Source: Bacteroidales bacterium (GTDB taxonomy: Bacteria > Bacteroidota > Bacteroidia > Bacteroidales > F082). Taken from it: a DNA stretch of 56,275 nucleotides. Where the stretch lies: NCBI GenBank assembly GCA_017530365.1, contig JAFXMK010000025.1:1-56275 (forward strand), in the 5' to 3' direction. A program made the translations under genes and the position numbers. This document shows positions 34,068-43,289 of the stretch, in pieces (position 1 is the first letter of the stretch; every line of letters starts with the position of its first letter). The notes under the pieces were generated by a model that was not told where the DNA came from, did not search any database, and worked only from the letters and a program-made list of their open reading frames with translations.

Positions 34068-35288
34068 ATGGACATCTTAAATCTCATAAGAATATCGGCC
34101 AAAGCCCTGTTACGCAACAAGACGCGTACTGCCCTTTCCATGCTGGGCATCGTCATCGGTATCGCTGCTGTGATCGCGGTGGTGAACCTGGGTGAAGGCC
34201 TGAAACAGAGCACTGCCAACCAGCTCTCCGATATGGGCACCAACCTCATCATGGTGATGCGTGCCAACCAACGTCGCGGCGGCGTCAGCATGGGCTCCTC
34301 CAACGTCCAGTCACTAAAGGTAAGCGATTGTGAACAGATCGCCAAAAACGCCAAAAACATCACCATGGTCAGCCCGGTGGTCAACAGCGCCGGCCAGATC
34401 GTCAACGGCTCGAAAAACTGGTCGGGAACGGTGTATGGAGGCTCGCCTGATTATCTTGAAATCAGGAAATACGAGGTCGCCACAGGGGTCAACTTCACCG
34501 ATGACGATGTCAAGAAATACGCCAAGGTGGGCTTGATTGGCCAAACCATTGTGGAAGAGCTCTTCGAAGATGGCGAAGACCCCATCGGCAAGACCATCCG
34601 CATCGGCAGCATGCCTTTCATGGTCATCGGCACCTTAAAGGAAAAAGGTGAAAACGGCATGGGCATGGACCAGGACGACATCGTCATCATGCCCTATTCG
34701 ACAGTACAAAAACGCATGTTGGGAGCCAACTACATCCAACAGATCGTTTGTTCCGCCGCTTCTGAAGACGTGGCCGAAGCCGCGGTGGAAGAGGTTGAAA
34801 ACATCCTCCGTGCCGCACATAAGATCCCCGAAGGCGGCAACGACGACTTCGAAGTGCGCACCCAACAAGAAATGCTGGAGATGATGAACTCCATGACAGG
34901 CATGATCACTACCGTGCTTATCGCCATCGCCTTGATTTCCCTACTGGTCGGCTGCATCGGCATCATGAACATCATGTACGTCACCGTCACCGAGCGCACC
35001 AAAGAAATCGGTCTCCGCATGTCGATCGGCGCCAAAAACGCCGCCATCCTGATGCAGTTCCTCACCGAGAGTATCATCTTGAGCCTCATCGGTGGTGTGT
35101 TAGGGTTGTTGTTGGGAATCGGCCTCTCCTACGTGGTGACCATGATCATGAACATCCCATTCGTCATCAACGTGTTGTGGATGTTTATCGCTTTCATCTC
35201 CTGCGCCATCTTGGGACTCATCGCAGGATTCTTCCCCGCCTTGAAGGCATCAAGGACCGATCCGATCAACGCGTTGCGTTACGAGTGA
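34068..35288 (+). CDS. MacB-type ABC transporter permease
   Basis: A 406-aa inner-membrane protein. The N-terminal helix after a short amphipathic segment (LRNKTRTALSMLGIVIGIAAVIAVV) is followed by a large MacB periplasmic core domain (about residues 45-265). A FtsX-type three-helix bundle then follows (MNIMYVTVTERTKEIGLRMSIGAKNAAILMQFLTESIILSLIGG). With the ATPase, adaptor and TolC-like genes it completes a tripartite exporter, whose substrate (antibiotic, lipopeptide or toxin) cannot be read from the sequence. It ends 10 bp inside the convergent CDF gene. Confidence 0.94.
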   Translation: MDILNLIRISAKALLRNKTRTALSMLGIVIGIAAVIAVVNLGEGLKQSTANQLSDMGTNLIMVMRANQRRGGVSMGSSNVQSLKVSDCEQIAKNAKNITMVSPVVNSAGQIVNGSKNWSGTVYGGSPDYLEIRKYEVATGVNFTDDDVKKYAKVGLIGQTIVEELFEDGEDPIGKTIRIGSMPFMVIGTLKEKGENGMGMDQDDIVIMPYSTVQKRMLGANYIQQIVCSAASEDVAEAAVEEVENILRAAHKIPEGGNDDFEVRTQQEMLEMMNSMTGMITTVLIAIALISLLVGCIGIMNIMYVTVTERTKEIGLRMSIGAKNAAILMQFLTESIILSLIGGVLGLLLGIGLSYVVTMIMNIPFVINVLWMFIAFISCAILGLIAGFFPALKASRTDPINALRYE

Positions 35289-36211
35289 TCACAATGATCG
35301 CCGTGTTCTGAGCACTGCTTTTCGCAGCAGTCGTCACCAGTTTCAATCTCTATCGTGGCATGTGTGATTCCATGTTCATGTAGGGCTTCTTTCAAGGCTT
35401 TACGGACATCTGCTGCTTTGTGTTCATCATCGATGACAACATGAGCTGTCAGTGCATTCTCCGTGGTGCTCATCGCCCATATATGCAGATGATGGACGTC
35501 GTTGACATGATCCACTCCGCGCATGGTCAGCACCACCTCGCTCACTTCGATCCCTTCCGGAACGCCGTCCAACGCCAGTCGCATGCTGTCGCGCAACAGC
35601 TCCCAGGTGCTGATAAGAATCACGATGGCAATTACCAAACTGATGATTGGATCAATGATAAACCAATCCGTGTGCTTGATGATGATACCGCTGATCACCA
35701 CGCCAATACTGACGAGCGTATCGGCAGCCATGTGCAGGAACGCGCCACGGATATTGATGTCGCCTTTCTGCCCACGCATCAGCAGCAAGGTTGTCAGGCC
35801 ATTGATGACGATGCCCACACCCGCGGTCCACGAGATGACGGAACCGTCGATCGCGGACGGCTCGCGCAGTTTATGGACGCTTTCCGCTATGATGACTCCA
35901 ACCGCCACCAGCAGTAAGATCGCATTGGCGAGTGAGATGAGTATCGTGCTTTTCTTGTAACCGTAGGTATAATGCTCATTACTATGCACTTGCACTAAGT
36001 GCAAACCGACCACAACCAAAATCAGCGAAAACACATCGCTTAGGTTGTGCCCGGCATCGCTCAACAGCGAAAGGCTGTCTTGCCAAAAACCAACACCGGC
36101 TTCTATGCCTACGAAAAGAAGATTAAGCAGGATGGCCGTCCACAAGATGGTTCTCATCTTCTTGTTGTCGGCAGCTATCTCATGATGATGGTGATGATGT
36201 TCGTGACTCAT
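35279..36211 (-). CDS. Cation diffusion facilitator (CzcD/ZitB-like)
   Basis: A 310-aa inner-membrane metal exporter, probably for Zn(II). N-terminus MSHEHHHHHHE is His-rich; six helices follow with the transport-site motifs LLSDAGHNLSDVFSL near residue 50 and HMAADTLVSIGVVI near 157. The cytoplasmic ferredoxin-like domain (VVLTMRGVDHVNDVHHLHIWAM) binds metal, and the tail has an extra Cys/His cluster (DDCCEKQCSEHGDHCDHS). It is the last gene of a four-gene minus-strand run with imelysin, di-haem oxidoreductase and ccsA-type genes, 12 nt downstream of the last of these. Confidence 0.95.
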   Translation of the reverse strand: MSHEHHHHHHEIAADNKKMRTILWTAILLNLLFVGIEAGVGFWQDSLSLLSDAGHNLSDVFSLILVVVGLHLVQVHSNEHYTYGYKKSTILISLANAILLLVAVGVIIAESVHKLREPSAIDGSVISWTAGVGIVINGLTTLLLMRGQKGDINIRGAFLHMAADTLVSIGVVISGIIIKHTDWFIIDPIISLVIAIVILISTWELLRDSMRLALDGVPEGIEVSEVVLTMRGVDHVNDVHHLHIWAMSTTENALTAHVVIDDEHKAADVRKALKEALHEHGITHATIEIETGDDCCEKQCSEHGDHCDHS

Positions 36212-36223
36212 GTCGTTTCAGTT

Positions 36224-37429
36224 TTAATAGGCATGAACGCCACCCAAAAGCAGGTTCACACCGAAATAAGTGATCAATACGCTCAAAAAGGCAAGGATGC
36301 CGTAAACGTGGTAAAACACTGGTTTCTGGAAGGATTGCCAAAGCTTTTCGTGTAGTGGTGCGGCATAGATCAACAGCGTTATCAAGGCCCAGACCTCTTT
36401 TGGATCCCACGACCAATAGTTGCCCCATGAGACGTTGGCCCACACCGCGCCGATGAAGATGCCTATGGCCAGCAGGGCTACCGCCGGATACAACATCGCC
36501 ATGCTAAGGGCTTTAAGCCTCTCCAAACGGTCCTTGTCTTTCGGTTTTATGATGGCGATGATGCCGACCACCATGATAGCAAACAGCAGAGCATACGAGG
36601 TCACGATGGTGGAGATGTGCAGGCTGAAGAAAGGAGAGCGCAGCACCGGCAACAGCTGATGCGTGAGCATCCTGATGTGAAGCAAGATTGCCAAAACGAC
36701 AAGCACCGAAAGCCACGACCATGTGACTGCATGTAAGGATTTGCGACTGATGGATTGCTTCGTCGTTCCTCCTCGCAATGACGGAACCGCCAATAACACT
36801 ACAAGAGACAAGAAGAGAAGAGCGTAGCCCATATAAGTGATGGCGATGCCCCAAGGATCGCGGGCGACATCGAGAATGGAGTTGCCTTTCTCGTCGAAGT
36901 CGCTCTGGTAAAATCGATAGTGTTTGTGCCTCAGGATGTGGTTCATGGAGATGACAACATCCTCGTGTTGTTCGCCATCAGTGACTTGAAGATAACTGAC
37001 AAAATCCTTGGGTTTGTTGGTACCTTCATACATCTCGGTCTCGAAACGGTCCAACGTCAAGGTGAAAGGCAGTTCGACAGGGTGGTTTTCTGTCGCATTG
37101 CCCTCATAGAAGGTGTGTGTCGCCTTTCCAGGTTCAAGCAACATCCTGCCATGTTGACCTGTGAGCATGGTAAGCAGTGCACCCAGCAAGATGAGAAGTA
37201 TGGAGAGATGAAGTGCGCATATCACGGGACGTTTCCATGTTTTCCCTTTGAACAGCATAAACACCATACCCAAAGCGACCAAAGCCCAAAGGGCGACAAA
37301 CCACCAGGCGCTATAGACATGGCTCAAGGCATATTCCGAACCGCGCAATCTTTCGACGACCGTACCGGTGGCCAAAACGGCCACCAGCACAATCATCAAC
37401 ACTGAAACCATATTACGTATCTTCTTCAT
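36224..37429 (-). CDS. Compact ResB-CcsA type cytochrome c biogenesis protein
   Basis: A 401-aa inner-membrane protein. The start is the ATG at 37429; a GTG lies one codon upstream. The N-terminal half has helices and a periplasmic domain like ResB (GTVVERLRGSEYALSHVY, PFTLTLDRFETEMY, RHKHYRFYQSDFDEKGNSILDVARDPWG). The C-terminal half is CcsA with the haem-binding WWD-type motif ANVSWGNYWSWDPKEVWALIT near residue 334. It transfers haem to CxxCH motifs outside the membrane, and the neighbouring di-haem protein is a natural client. Much shorter than usual fused ResB-CcsA proteins. The segment SLRGGTTKQSISRK between halves is encoded by a dispersed repeat (36753-36783). Confidence 0.88.
   Translation of the reverse strand: MKKIRNMVSVLMIVLVAVLATGTVVERLRGSEYALSHVYSAWWFVALWALVALGMVFMLFKGKTWKRPVICALHLSILLILLGALLTMLTGQHGRMLLEPGKATHTFYEGNATENHPVELPFTLTLDRFETEMYEGTNKPKDFVSYLQVTDGEQHEDVVISMNHILRHKHYRFYQSDFDEKGNSILDVARDPWGIAITYMGYALLFLSLVVLLAVPSLRGGTTKQSISRKSLHAVTWSWLSVLVVLAILLHIRMLTHQLLPVLRSPFFSLHISTIVTSYALLFAIMVVGIIAIIKPKDKDRLERLKALSMAMLYPAVALLAIGIFIGAVWANVSWGNYWSWDPKEVWALITLLIYAAPLHEKLWQSFQKPVFYHVYGILAFLSVLITYFGVNLLLGGVHAY
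36753..36783. repeat. Dispersed GATTGCTTCG...CTCGCAATGACG element, copy 2, inside ccsA-type gene
   Basis: 31 bp matching copy 1 (25892-25924), but here in frame within a gene, in the loop between the ResB-like and CcsA-like halves. Confidence 0.8.
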
Positions 37430-37450
37430 CACTGCAAAGTTATACTTTTC

Positions 37451-39064
37451 TTAAATCGCCTCAATAAATTTCACGACGGCGTCACGGTCTTTCTTAGGTA
37501 GCTCGCGGAATTTCTCCACGGTACGGCGGGCATCGCTTTGTGCGTTGCCGTGCCACATGATGGCCTCGATGACGGTACGGGCGCGGCAGTCGTGCAGACG
37601 GTCGCTGGCACCAGTGCAAATGGCAGAGAGTCCCCTACCCCACAGCGGTGTAGTACGACACCAACCTGTACGGATGTCATTCTCCATGTGAAGCTTGTGT
37701 TGGATATAGTCGCTGTAAGGCCAAATCTTCTGATTGGGATAGCGAGGCAGGCGGGCATCACCATCGCTGAAGAATCCAGCGGGATCGGTGAAATAGTCAT
37801 CACCAGTCTGCCATGAAGGACGATGGCAATAGGCGCATCCGATCTCACGGAAGAGCGCGCGGCCACGTTGTACGTCTTCGTCGGCGAGGTTACGGGCAGC
37901 AGGAACAGCCAGTCCGCGGTGCCAGACCATGAAATCGGAGTATTCCTCAGCGCTCATCTCAGGCGTCTTGAGGCTGTCCGGGATGTTGGCCATCATCAGA
38001 TAGTTGTAGATGTCGGTCTCCACATCGCCAGTGATGTTGTACTGCGGGAAATAGTTGTAGAATTGTGCCTGGACATCGGGATCTTGCGATGCCTTGGTGG
38101 CGTAGGCAGCGGTCATGTAATGACCCATCTTGGTGGGATGCGTCACATTGGTAATGTTCCAGATGGCATTGGCGCCTGGAGCGTCCTGCAAAGGACCACG
38201 CGTCAAAGCGTAAGTGAACTTCTTGGGATGGGTGGTGTTGCCATAAAGACCCGTAGGAGCCCAGTCGCTGCCATCCCACATCGCGGGATTCAAGCCATTC
38301 GGCATGTAGTTGTCGTCATATTCCTTTTGATACTGTGCCTTTAATGAGTCATCGGGGATGGCATCGATGAGGCCGGTGCCATAGATACCGATGGTGGACT
38401 CGAGACGGCACACGAAGTCACCATAGCTAATGGGGTTGCCACCCACTTCAAGCGGCACATAGAAAGCATCCTCGGGGATATAGACTTCGGGGTAGATCAG
38501 GCTGTAAGACTCGCCATCGGGGAACTGGTTACCCCATTCGTCCACATAGCTGAGCCAGCTGATCTGGATCTTATCCTCATCGAGAGGAGCCTTGAAAGGC
38601 GCGACAGCCTTGGTCTGTGGCATTCCAGTGTAAGAGCTGAGATAGGTGTCGTTGCGATCGGTGAAGACCAGCAGGTAGCCGTTGCCCCATTCATCGGCGC
38701 GATAGCGGTTCATGCGTTTGCCGTGGCCGTAGCCGGGATGGCAGGCGATGCAAGAGCTACGGATGTAGAGCGGTCCCAGGCCATCGAAAGGTTCGTTGTT
38801 TTGGGTATAGGTGCGTTCAAAGAAATACTCGCCGTATTTAAAACGGTCAGTCAGACCGGCGTTCACAACGGCTGGTGTAGGGTCTTCGTATGCCGACTGT
38901 GAACTGTTGAAGGTGGTTCCAAGTTCACCGCCAGCGTATGTCTCTTCCAATACTTGGGGGTCGGTGGGGATGGGCTCCTTGGGGCCGCAAGAAGCCAATA
39001 AACCGACAAGGAGTGATGCTGATAAGAATAGGTTAAAGTGTTTCATTTTGAAGTATTTTATCAT
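37451..39064 (-). CDS. Di-haem oxidoreductase (DUF1111 / putative peroxidase) lipoprotein
   Basis: A 537-aa lipoprotein c-type cytochrome. The signal peptide ends VGLLASC; either 39064, which overlaps the imelysin stop as ATGA, or the ATG at 39046 could start it. Two haem sites are seen: SSCIACHPGYG near residue 108 and IGCAYCHRPSW near 412. The closing region (RTGWCRTTPLWGRG, HDCRARTVIEAIMWHGN) is typical of the DUF1111 di-haem oxidoreductase family, related to MauG/peroxidases. Such genes commonly sit with imelysin genes. Role: periplasmic electron transfer or oxidation of a metal or protein substrate. Confidence 0.9.
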   Translation of the reverse strand: MIKYFKMKHFNLFLSASLLVGLLASCGPKEPIPTDPQVLEETYAGGELGTTFNSSQSAYEDPTPAVVNAGLTDRFKYGEYFFERTYTQNNEPFDGLGPLYIRSSCIACHPGYGHGKRMNRYRADEWGNGYLLVFTDRNDTYLSSYTGMPQTKAVAPFKAPLDEDKIQISWLSYVDEWGNQFPDGESYSLIYPEVYIPEDAFYVPLEVGGNPISYGDFVCRLESTIGIYGTGLIDAIPDDSLKAQYQKEYDDNYMPNGLNPAMWDGSDWAPTGLYGNTTHPKKFTYALTRGPLQDAPGANAIWNITNVTHPTKMGHYMTAAYATKASQDPDVQAQFYNYFPQYNITGDVETDIYNYLMMANIPDSLKTPEMSAEEYSDFMVWHRGLAVPAARNLADEDVQRGRALFREIGCAYCHRPSWQTGDDYFTDPAGFFSDGDARLPRYPNQKIWPYSDYIQHKLHMENDIRTGWCRTTPLWGRGLSAICTGASDRLHDCRARTVIEAIMWHGNAQSDARRTVEKFRELPKKDRDAVVKFIEAI

Positions 39065-40224
39065 TTATCCATTTTTGATAATTCCTCTTTCACCTCGGTC
39101 ATCACGTCTGAAAGATCTTGGCAGGCTTCCATGGCAGCACCAGCAGTGGCGTCTGCATAATACTCCACGAAAGGAGCCTTCATGGCGTTGATCTTCTCCA
39201 AGGCGTTGTTGATGGCATTGACCGTCTTGGTATCCAGCTCAGCATTGCCATCGGCAATGTAGGCATGCAACGAACGGTCCTCATCGCGGTTGCTTTCCAT
39301 GCCGCCCATATAGGCATTCTGCACACTGATAATGTTGTCATAGAAGTCAATGATGGACTTTTGGCTATAAGGTGATTCCACATAATGAGGATCCTCGCCT
39401 GTATGCGGCTTGCCAATCTTGGAGGTGCCCACCTCGTCGGCGATGTCGATGCAGCCGTCGGCGATGGCTTGGAGGGCGTTGGTAAAGGTGGCGTAGGTGC
39501 TGCCAGCTTGTCCAGCGAGGAGCATGTTGGCACCGTAGGAGTTGTTGCCACCATTGACGGTGGTGTTAAGCTCCAGTTCTTCCATCAGGGCGGCATGTTC
39601 GGCCGGAGCGTCTTCGTTCCAGCTCACCTCCAGTTGGAAGCAACGGTTGCGGAGGTCGCGCGACACGGCGACTACGTAGGTCATCATGTCGTCGTTCACC
39701 TCATTCACATCACGGGGTTGTCCCTCGCGGAACAGGATGTACTCGATTCCGTGGAAGCCCAGCAGGGCGTTGCCGAGCTGTTCACCGGCCACAGTGCCAT
39801 CCTCGTCGCCAGCCAGCATCTCGATCATGGGACGACTAGCCATCAGGTTGTTGAAAGCGTCTTCATCCAAAGGCCATGAGTCGATGTGTGGGTCGATGCC
39901 GAAGTCGGAGGCGGCGCCGAACAGGAAGGCCTCGCTCATCTCCCACCATTTGCGGGCTTCGAGGAAGCTCGCGGTGGCTTGGTTGAGGTTGGTTTGGGTC
40001 TTGTTGGCTTTCAAGGCTTCAAGGTTTTCCACCAATGTTTGTGTCTCCTCAGCAAGTTTGCCGTAGGTAGGATACACCGTCTGGTTGAGGTATTGCTTCA
40101 CAATCGCCTCTTTGGTTTCTTTGTTCTTTTCTTCTACAATGTCGTCTTTGCCGCAGGAGTTGAAGCTCAGGGCAAACAGGGCTGATACTGCGATCAGTGC
40201 CAGGGTTTTCGTTGTTTTGTTCAT
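39061..40224 (-). CDS. Imelysin family lipoprotein (metal binding)
   Basis: A 387-aa lipoprotein (signal ending LFALSFNSC) of the imelysin/IrpA group, helical proteins with the GxHxxE metal motif. Here the motif reads LLGFHGIEYILFREG near residue 155. Other family-like parts are WEMSEAFLFGAASDFGIDPHIDSWPLD and SYGANMLLAGQAG. Imelysins are linked to iron uptake or sensing. It starts the run imelysin, di-haem oxidoreductase, ccsA, CDF, with ATGA coupling to the second gene. A box GCAAAATTCCG 51 nt upstream is shared with the porin gene at 49143-50441. Confidence 0.9.
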   Translation of the reverse strand: MNKTTKTLALIAVSALFALSFNSCGKDDIVEEKNKETKEAIVKQYLNQTVYPTYGKLAEETQTLVENLEALKANKTQTNLNQATASFLEARKWWEMSEAFLFGAASDFGIDPHIDSWPLDEDAFNNLMASRPMIEMLAGDEDGTVAGEQLGNALLGFHGIEYILFREGQPRDVNEVNDDMMTYVVAVSRDLRNRCFQLEVSWNEDAPAEHAALMEELELNTTVNGGNNSYGANMLLAGQAGSTYATFTNALQAIADGCIDIADEVGTSKIGKPHTGEDPHYVESPYSQKSIIDFYDNIISVQNAYMGGMESNRDEDRSLHAYIADGNAELDTKTVNAINNALEKINAMKAPFVEYYADATAGAAMEACQDLSDVMTEVKEELSKMDK

Positions 40225-40443
40225 GGGTTTATCTGTTTAGTCGTTAGAATTTACGTCATCTGAATATTCACGATGCAAAATTCCGATATTATTTCCTTCA
40301 AAAAAATCATCAATAATGACGATTCCTGAGGGTGCGACTAACCAATAATGGGGATTGAGATTGGGGGCGCCCAAACTTGCCAAATTGGCACTTCAAACAG
40401 ATCGGCGAGCCCCTCCAGAAGTGACGTTTGCCGAGGATTGGTT
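40225..40443. other. 219-bp gap upstream of imelysin
   Basis: Holds the probable imelysin promoter region (reverse-strand CGGAATTTTGC at 40275-40285) and a short palindromic stretch around tgccaaattggca near 40378. No convincing gene seen. It marks the left boundary of the accessory island, which is AT-rich to the right. Confidence 0.5.
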
Positions 40444-40983
40444 TTAAAGTTCCATGACGCTAACAGTGACCGTCTTTTCACCTTCGCAAATCGTCATAGA
40501 ATAATCATAGTTGCCTTTTTCTCCTTTGGGAACAGCCTCGTCTTTCACCAGCCCCGAGCCCCAATTCCTCTGGAAATGATAACATCCATCATAATAATCA
40601 AAGCCCTTATCCCGCAATGTTTGAAAAAAAGCGCTGTCAGGAGTTCCCTTGAATTCCAAAATGAAAGTGTCATAATGATCGCGCAGCCCTCTCCCAAGGT
40701 TCCGCTCAATTACCTTATACTTAGGCATCTTTACTTCCGTTATGTTTTCTATCACTCGGGATCTAACAAAATGATTCTCTCGCCAATAGTCTAGATAATA
40801 GGAATAGCTCAGTATTCCAATGGCAAGAAGCATAACTAACACCAACGGTGATAGTACAAACAACACAATGCGCAACCATTTCGGCAAAAGCTTCCAGCGT
40901 CCGTCAAGGATGAGTAGCAACGGCGAAATGGTGATCCAGGATAGGAATAGTGCTATGGATTTGAGGAATATGTGTTTTTCCAT
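40444..40983 (-). CDS. Small membrane protein, unknown
   Basis: A 179-aa protein; the ATG at 40983 is preferred because earlier in-frame codons overlap the end of the upstream gene. Two helices at residues 6-25 and 38-60 are followed by a soluble domain with VIERNLGRGLRDHYDTFILEFKGTPDSAFFQTLRDKGFDYYDGCYHFQRNWG and a GEKTVTVSVMEL end. No family recognised. It is last in the minus-strand series that starts with the 451-aa gene, 19 nt after the 210-aa membrane protein gene, with which it is probably co-expressed. Confidence 0.6.
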   Translation of the reverse strand: MEKHIFLKSIALFLSWITISPLLLILDGRWKLLPKWLRIVLFVLSPLVLVMLLAIGILSYSYYLDYWRENHFVRSRVIENITEVKMPKYKVIERNLGRGLRDHYDTFILEFKGTPDSAFFQTLRDKGFDYYDGCYHFQRNWGSGLVKDEAVPKGEKGNYDYSMTICEGEKTVTVSVMEL

Positions 40984-41002
40984 CTTGTGAATCTGATGGT
41001 TA

Positions 41003-41635
41003 TCAATCGTTTTGTCTGAATCCAATGCTTGATTGGTTTTCTGCCGTATTTGGGTAATCGCGCTCCAGATATGGTATTAGTTTGCCATAATCCCCAATAG
41101 CCTCACCGATGGCTTGATATGCATGATTAAACTCATTCATGAAATCCTTTGAGTTGCCGATGGACGTCTGGTAGCAACAGCAAAGATGATCTTCCAGAGC
41201 AACAAATATAGTGTCCGTATTATTGATGTTGATCGCGTTGGCTGCCTGGCTCCAACCGTCCATGTTAACCTTGCCGAAATCATCGTCCCTGAATTTGTAC
41301 AAAACACAGAGGTGTTTGATCCTTATGTTATAGCTATCAGCCAATTGAACTTGAAAACGGCTGTCGTTCTTGGTTACATAAAGCGTTCCTTCGTTCTTTT
41401 CGTAATGATAACCTTCTTTGCCCAAGCGTTTGCATATATCGGCTTCAATAGCTTGCGTGCTTTTCCAAAGGGTAAGGCTCAAAATGTAAGCTATTATGAT
41501 TCCGAGAGCAAGACAACCGCAAAGAATAAGCCAAACAAATGAACGGTCTTGCAAAGAGTATAACACGCCCATGATCAAGACACCAATCGCTGCTGAAACC
41601 AAATTGCTTCGCGAAAATGTTTTCTTGTCTTCCAT
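41003..41635 (-). CDS. Two-helix membrane protein, unknown
   Basis: A 210-aa protein with two adjacent helices at about residues 13-30 and 33-55 (VSAAIGVLIMGVLYSL and LILCGCLALGIIIAYIL). A soluble alpha/beta domain of about 150 residues follows (CKRLGKEGYHYEKNEGTLYVTK, then FGKVNMDGWSQAANAIN and LEDHLCCCYQTSIGNS). The soluble part loosely resembles YbjN/TY3-type folds, but I cannot assign a family. Two-helix proteins appear as effectors in some retron and other defence systems, but nothing here proves such a role. Confidence 0.6.
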   Translation of the reverse strand: MEDKKTFSRSNLVSAAIGVLIMGVLYSLQDRSFVWLILCGCLALGIIIAYILSLTLWKSTQAIEADICKRLGKEGYHYEKNEGTLYVTKNDSRFQVQLADSYNIRIKHLCVLYKFRDDDFGKVNMDGWSQAANAININNTDTIFVALEDHLCCCYQTSIGNSKDFMNEFNHAYQAIGEAIGDYGKLIPYLERDYPNTAENQSSIGFRQND

Positions 41636-41654
41636 ATTTCTGTTTTTGCACTGA

Positions 41655-41765
41655 TTAGTTTTCTTCCATTTTGATTTTCCGTGCCCTTAATGCAAACAAC
41701 TTGAATGTCACGCTGGTCTTGTCAGTTTCGTAGAGCATCTTCTTGAAATCATTGTCAGAAATCAC
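41655..41765 (-). CDS. Possible 36-aa ORF with GTG start
   Basis: Two nt after the stop of the 451-aa gene a GTG opens a short frame (VISDNDFKKMLYETDKTSV..., ending KMEEN). Codon wording looks coding-like, so it could be a small protein or a frame-shifted remnant of a longer gene. No ribosome-binding or family evidence. Confidence 0.25.
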   Translation of the reverse strand: MISDNDFKKMLYETDKTSVTFKLFALRARKIKMEEN

Positions 41766-41767
41766 TT

Positions 41768-43123
41768 TTAAAATGGTTCGAAATAATCCCACTCGTTATC
41801 TTCATCATCATCAAGAAACCCCTTGGCTTCCACCTTGATTTCTATTGGGAAAGTTTCTCTGGCAAGATCGATTAAGCGTTCCCAGCTTCGACTTCGGTAT
41901 TCTCTGAAACGGTAGCCAAGTTGTTGCAAGGCAATCTTTTGGTCGGACTCCTCCGATAAAAATGATGGTATGTTTTGTTGAAGATATTTGTTCCAAGCAA
42001 TGAATTTTACCACAGTATTTGTGTTTCCTGTTTGTATTAGTAATTGAATACGTCCTTTCAAATCCGACAGGAAATACAATGTCGGTTTGTAGTTGAGCAA
42101 CAACTTTAAGTATTTATCAGGGTTGTTATAAAAATCAGCACAGTCAAATGCGGTACGACTATAGCGATAATAGTTGTCCACTGCATATATCCATGGTTTA
42201 TAATTGCGATTCAAAAGGCGTTTGACACGCCCGAACAAGAGGCTTTCAGCTTCGTCGTCATTAAGACGCATGTGTGTGTTTGCCAATACTTGGTAGTACT
42301 GTATTTGAGACAATCTGCTTTTGTCGATGTTAAAGCCCTCCTCTTTGGCAAGGCGCATACAAAGAAATTGGTAATCGGCCTTACCCAACTCTTCTTGATG
42401 CATCAAAACATAATCCAGAGGAAATCTGTGCATAATGACCCTAGCACATTCAGGTTCACCATAAGACAGCCATGCTTTCTCGACATCGGGCATAATGGCA
42501 TCATCCCACCAATTATTCAGTAATATGTCTAACCAGTCCCTCTTATGTAATGATTTTGCAGATAAGACAGCCTTTATAATTTGGATTTGACATGGCAGAG
42601 ATTGCCCCCAGAAACGCATTTCGAGAAAGACAGAAGCATCACTTCTTTCCTGGTTGTTGCTCGACTGAAGTTTGTCCATCAGTTGTTTTATTGGATATTG
42701 CTCCTCTTCTGGTGTTACAATGATGGTTTTTTCATCTGGTTTCACTGGAATAATCCTGCCAAATGATATAGTGGTAGTCCTTTCAATGTGGTTTTTTTCA
42801 ACAAACTCAGGCTCACTTTTTAGCAGCTTGTTCAAAACACTAATGGCACGTGTCGGGTTTTCCTCATACAAGCTATAGAACTGGGCATTCAAACTATCTG
42901 TGCCAAATTCTTGATGCACTAATGCATCGGGGAGGTATCTTAGGATGCAGAGTTCATCCATAATGATGAAATCCTGTTCGTTAAGTTCAATCTCATCAAG
43001 CCTTTTATTTAGTGCTTTAGCTATTTCCAATTCTTTTATTCTTGGATCATCATCATTTATGAGTGAAAGCTCATCTCTAAGCGTTTTGGCAATGTCATTA
43101 AATTGTATAGTGTCGTTTGGCAT
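41768..43123 (-). CDS. Hypothetical 451-aa protein
   Basis: A cytoplasmic-looking protein without signal peptide or clear motif. It is mostly alpha-helical: a charged N-terminal region (FNDIAKTLRDELSLINDDDPRIKELEIAKALNKRLDEIEL), repeated helix-turn elements through the middle (LQSSNNQERSDASVFLEMRFWGQ, LLNNWWDDAIMPDVEKAW) and a long array of aromatic-rich helices (YYRYSRTAFDCADFYNNPDKYLKLLLNYKPTLYFL). It ends in an acidic tail (LDDDEDNEWDYFEPF). The overall look recalls HEAT/TPR-type scaffolds. AT-rich; 39 nt downstream of a gene fragment. A defence-related role is possible only by position. Confidence 0.65.
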   Translation of the reverse strand: MPNDTIQFNDIAKTLRDELSLINDDDPRIKELEIAKALNKRLDEIELNEQDFIIMDELCILRYLPDALVHQEFGTDSLNAQFYSLYEENPTRAISVLNKLLKSEPEFVEKNHIERTTTISFGRIIPVKPDEKTIIVTPEEEQYPIKQLMDKLQSSNNQERSDASVFLEMRFWGQSLPCQIQIIKAVLSAKSLHKRDWLDILLNNWWDDAIMPDVEKAWLSYGEPECARVIMHRFPLDYVLMHQEELGKADYQFLCMRLAKEEGFNIDKSRLSQIQYYQVLANTHMRLNDDEAESLLFGRVKRLLNRNYKPWIYAVDNYYRYSRTAFDCADFYNNPDKYLKLLLNYKPTLYFLSDLKGRIQLLIQTGNTNTVVKFIAWNKYLQQNIPSFLSEESDQKIALQQLGYRFREYRSRSWERLIDLARETFPIEIKVEAKGFLDDDEDNEWDYFEPF

Positions 43124-43161
43124 TTCTTTATTTGTTTTTGAAAGTGTTTTACGTTTGATGG

Positions 43162-43278
43162 CTAATGCATATCTAATACCCTAAAACTATAATCTCCATC
43201 AAATCCATCTGGCATATCACCATACATACCATTGGTCATAGTGACCCTAATAACTTCTTTCCAACCCGATGGTTGCCA
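43162..43278 (-). pseudogene. Truncated C-terminal gene fragment
   Basis: A 38-codon open stretch on the minus strand, WQPSGWKEVIRVTMTNGMYG then DMPDGFDGDYSFRVLDMH and TAG, preceded by TAA and with no start codon before its fourteenth residue. The wording looks like the end of a once longer gene lost when neighbouring genes arrived. Low certainty. Confidence 0.3.
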
Positions 43279-43289
43279 TTATATGTGTA

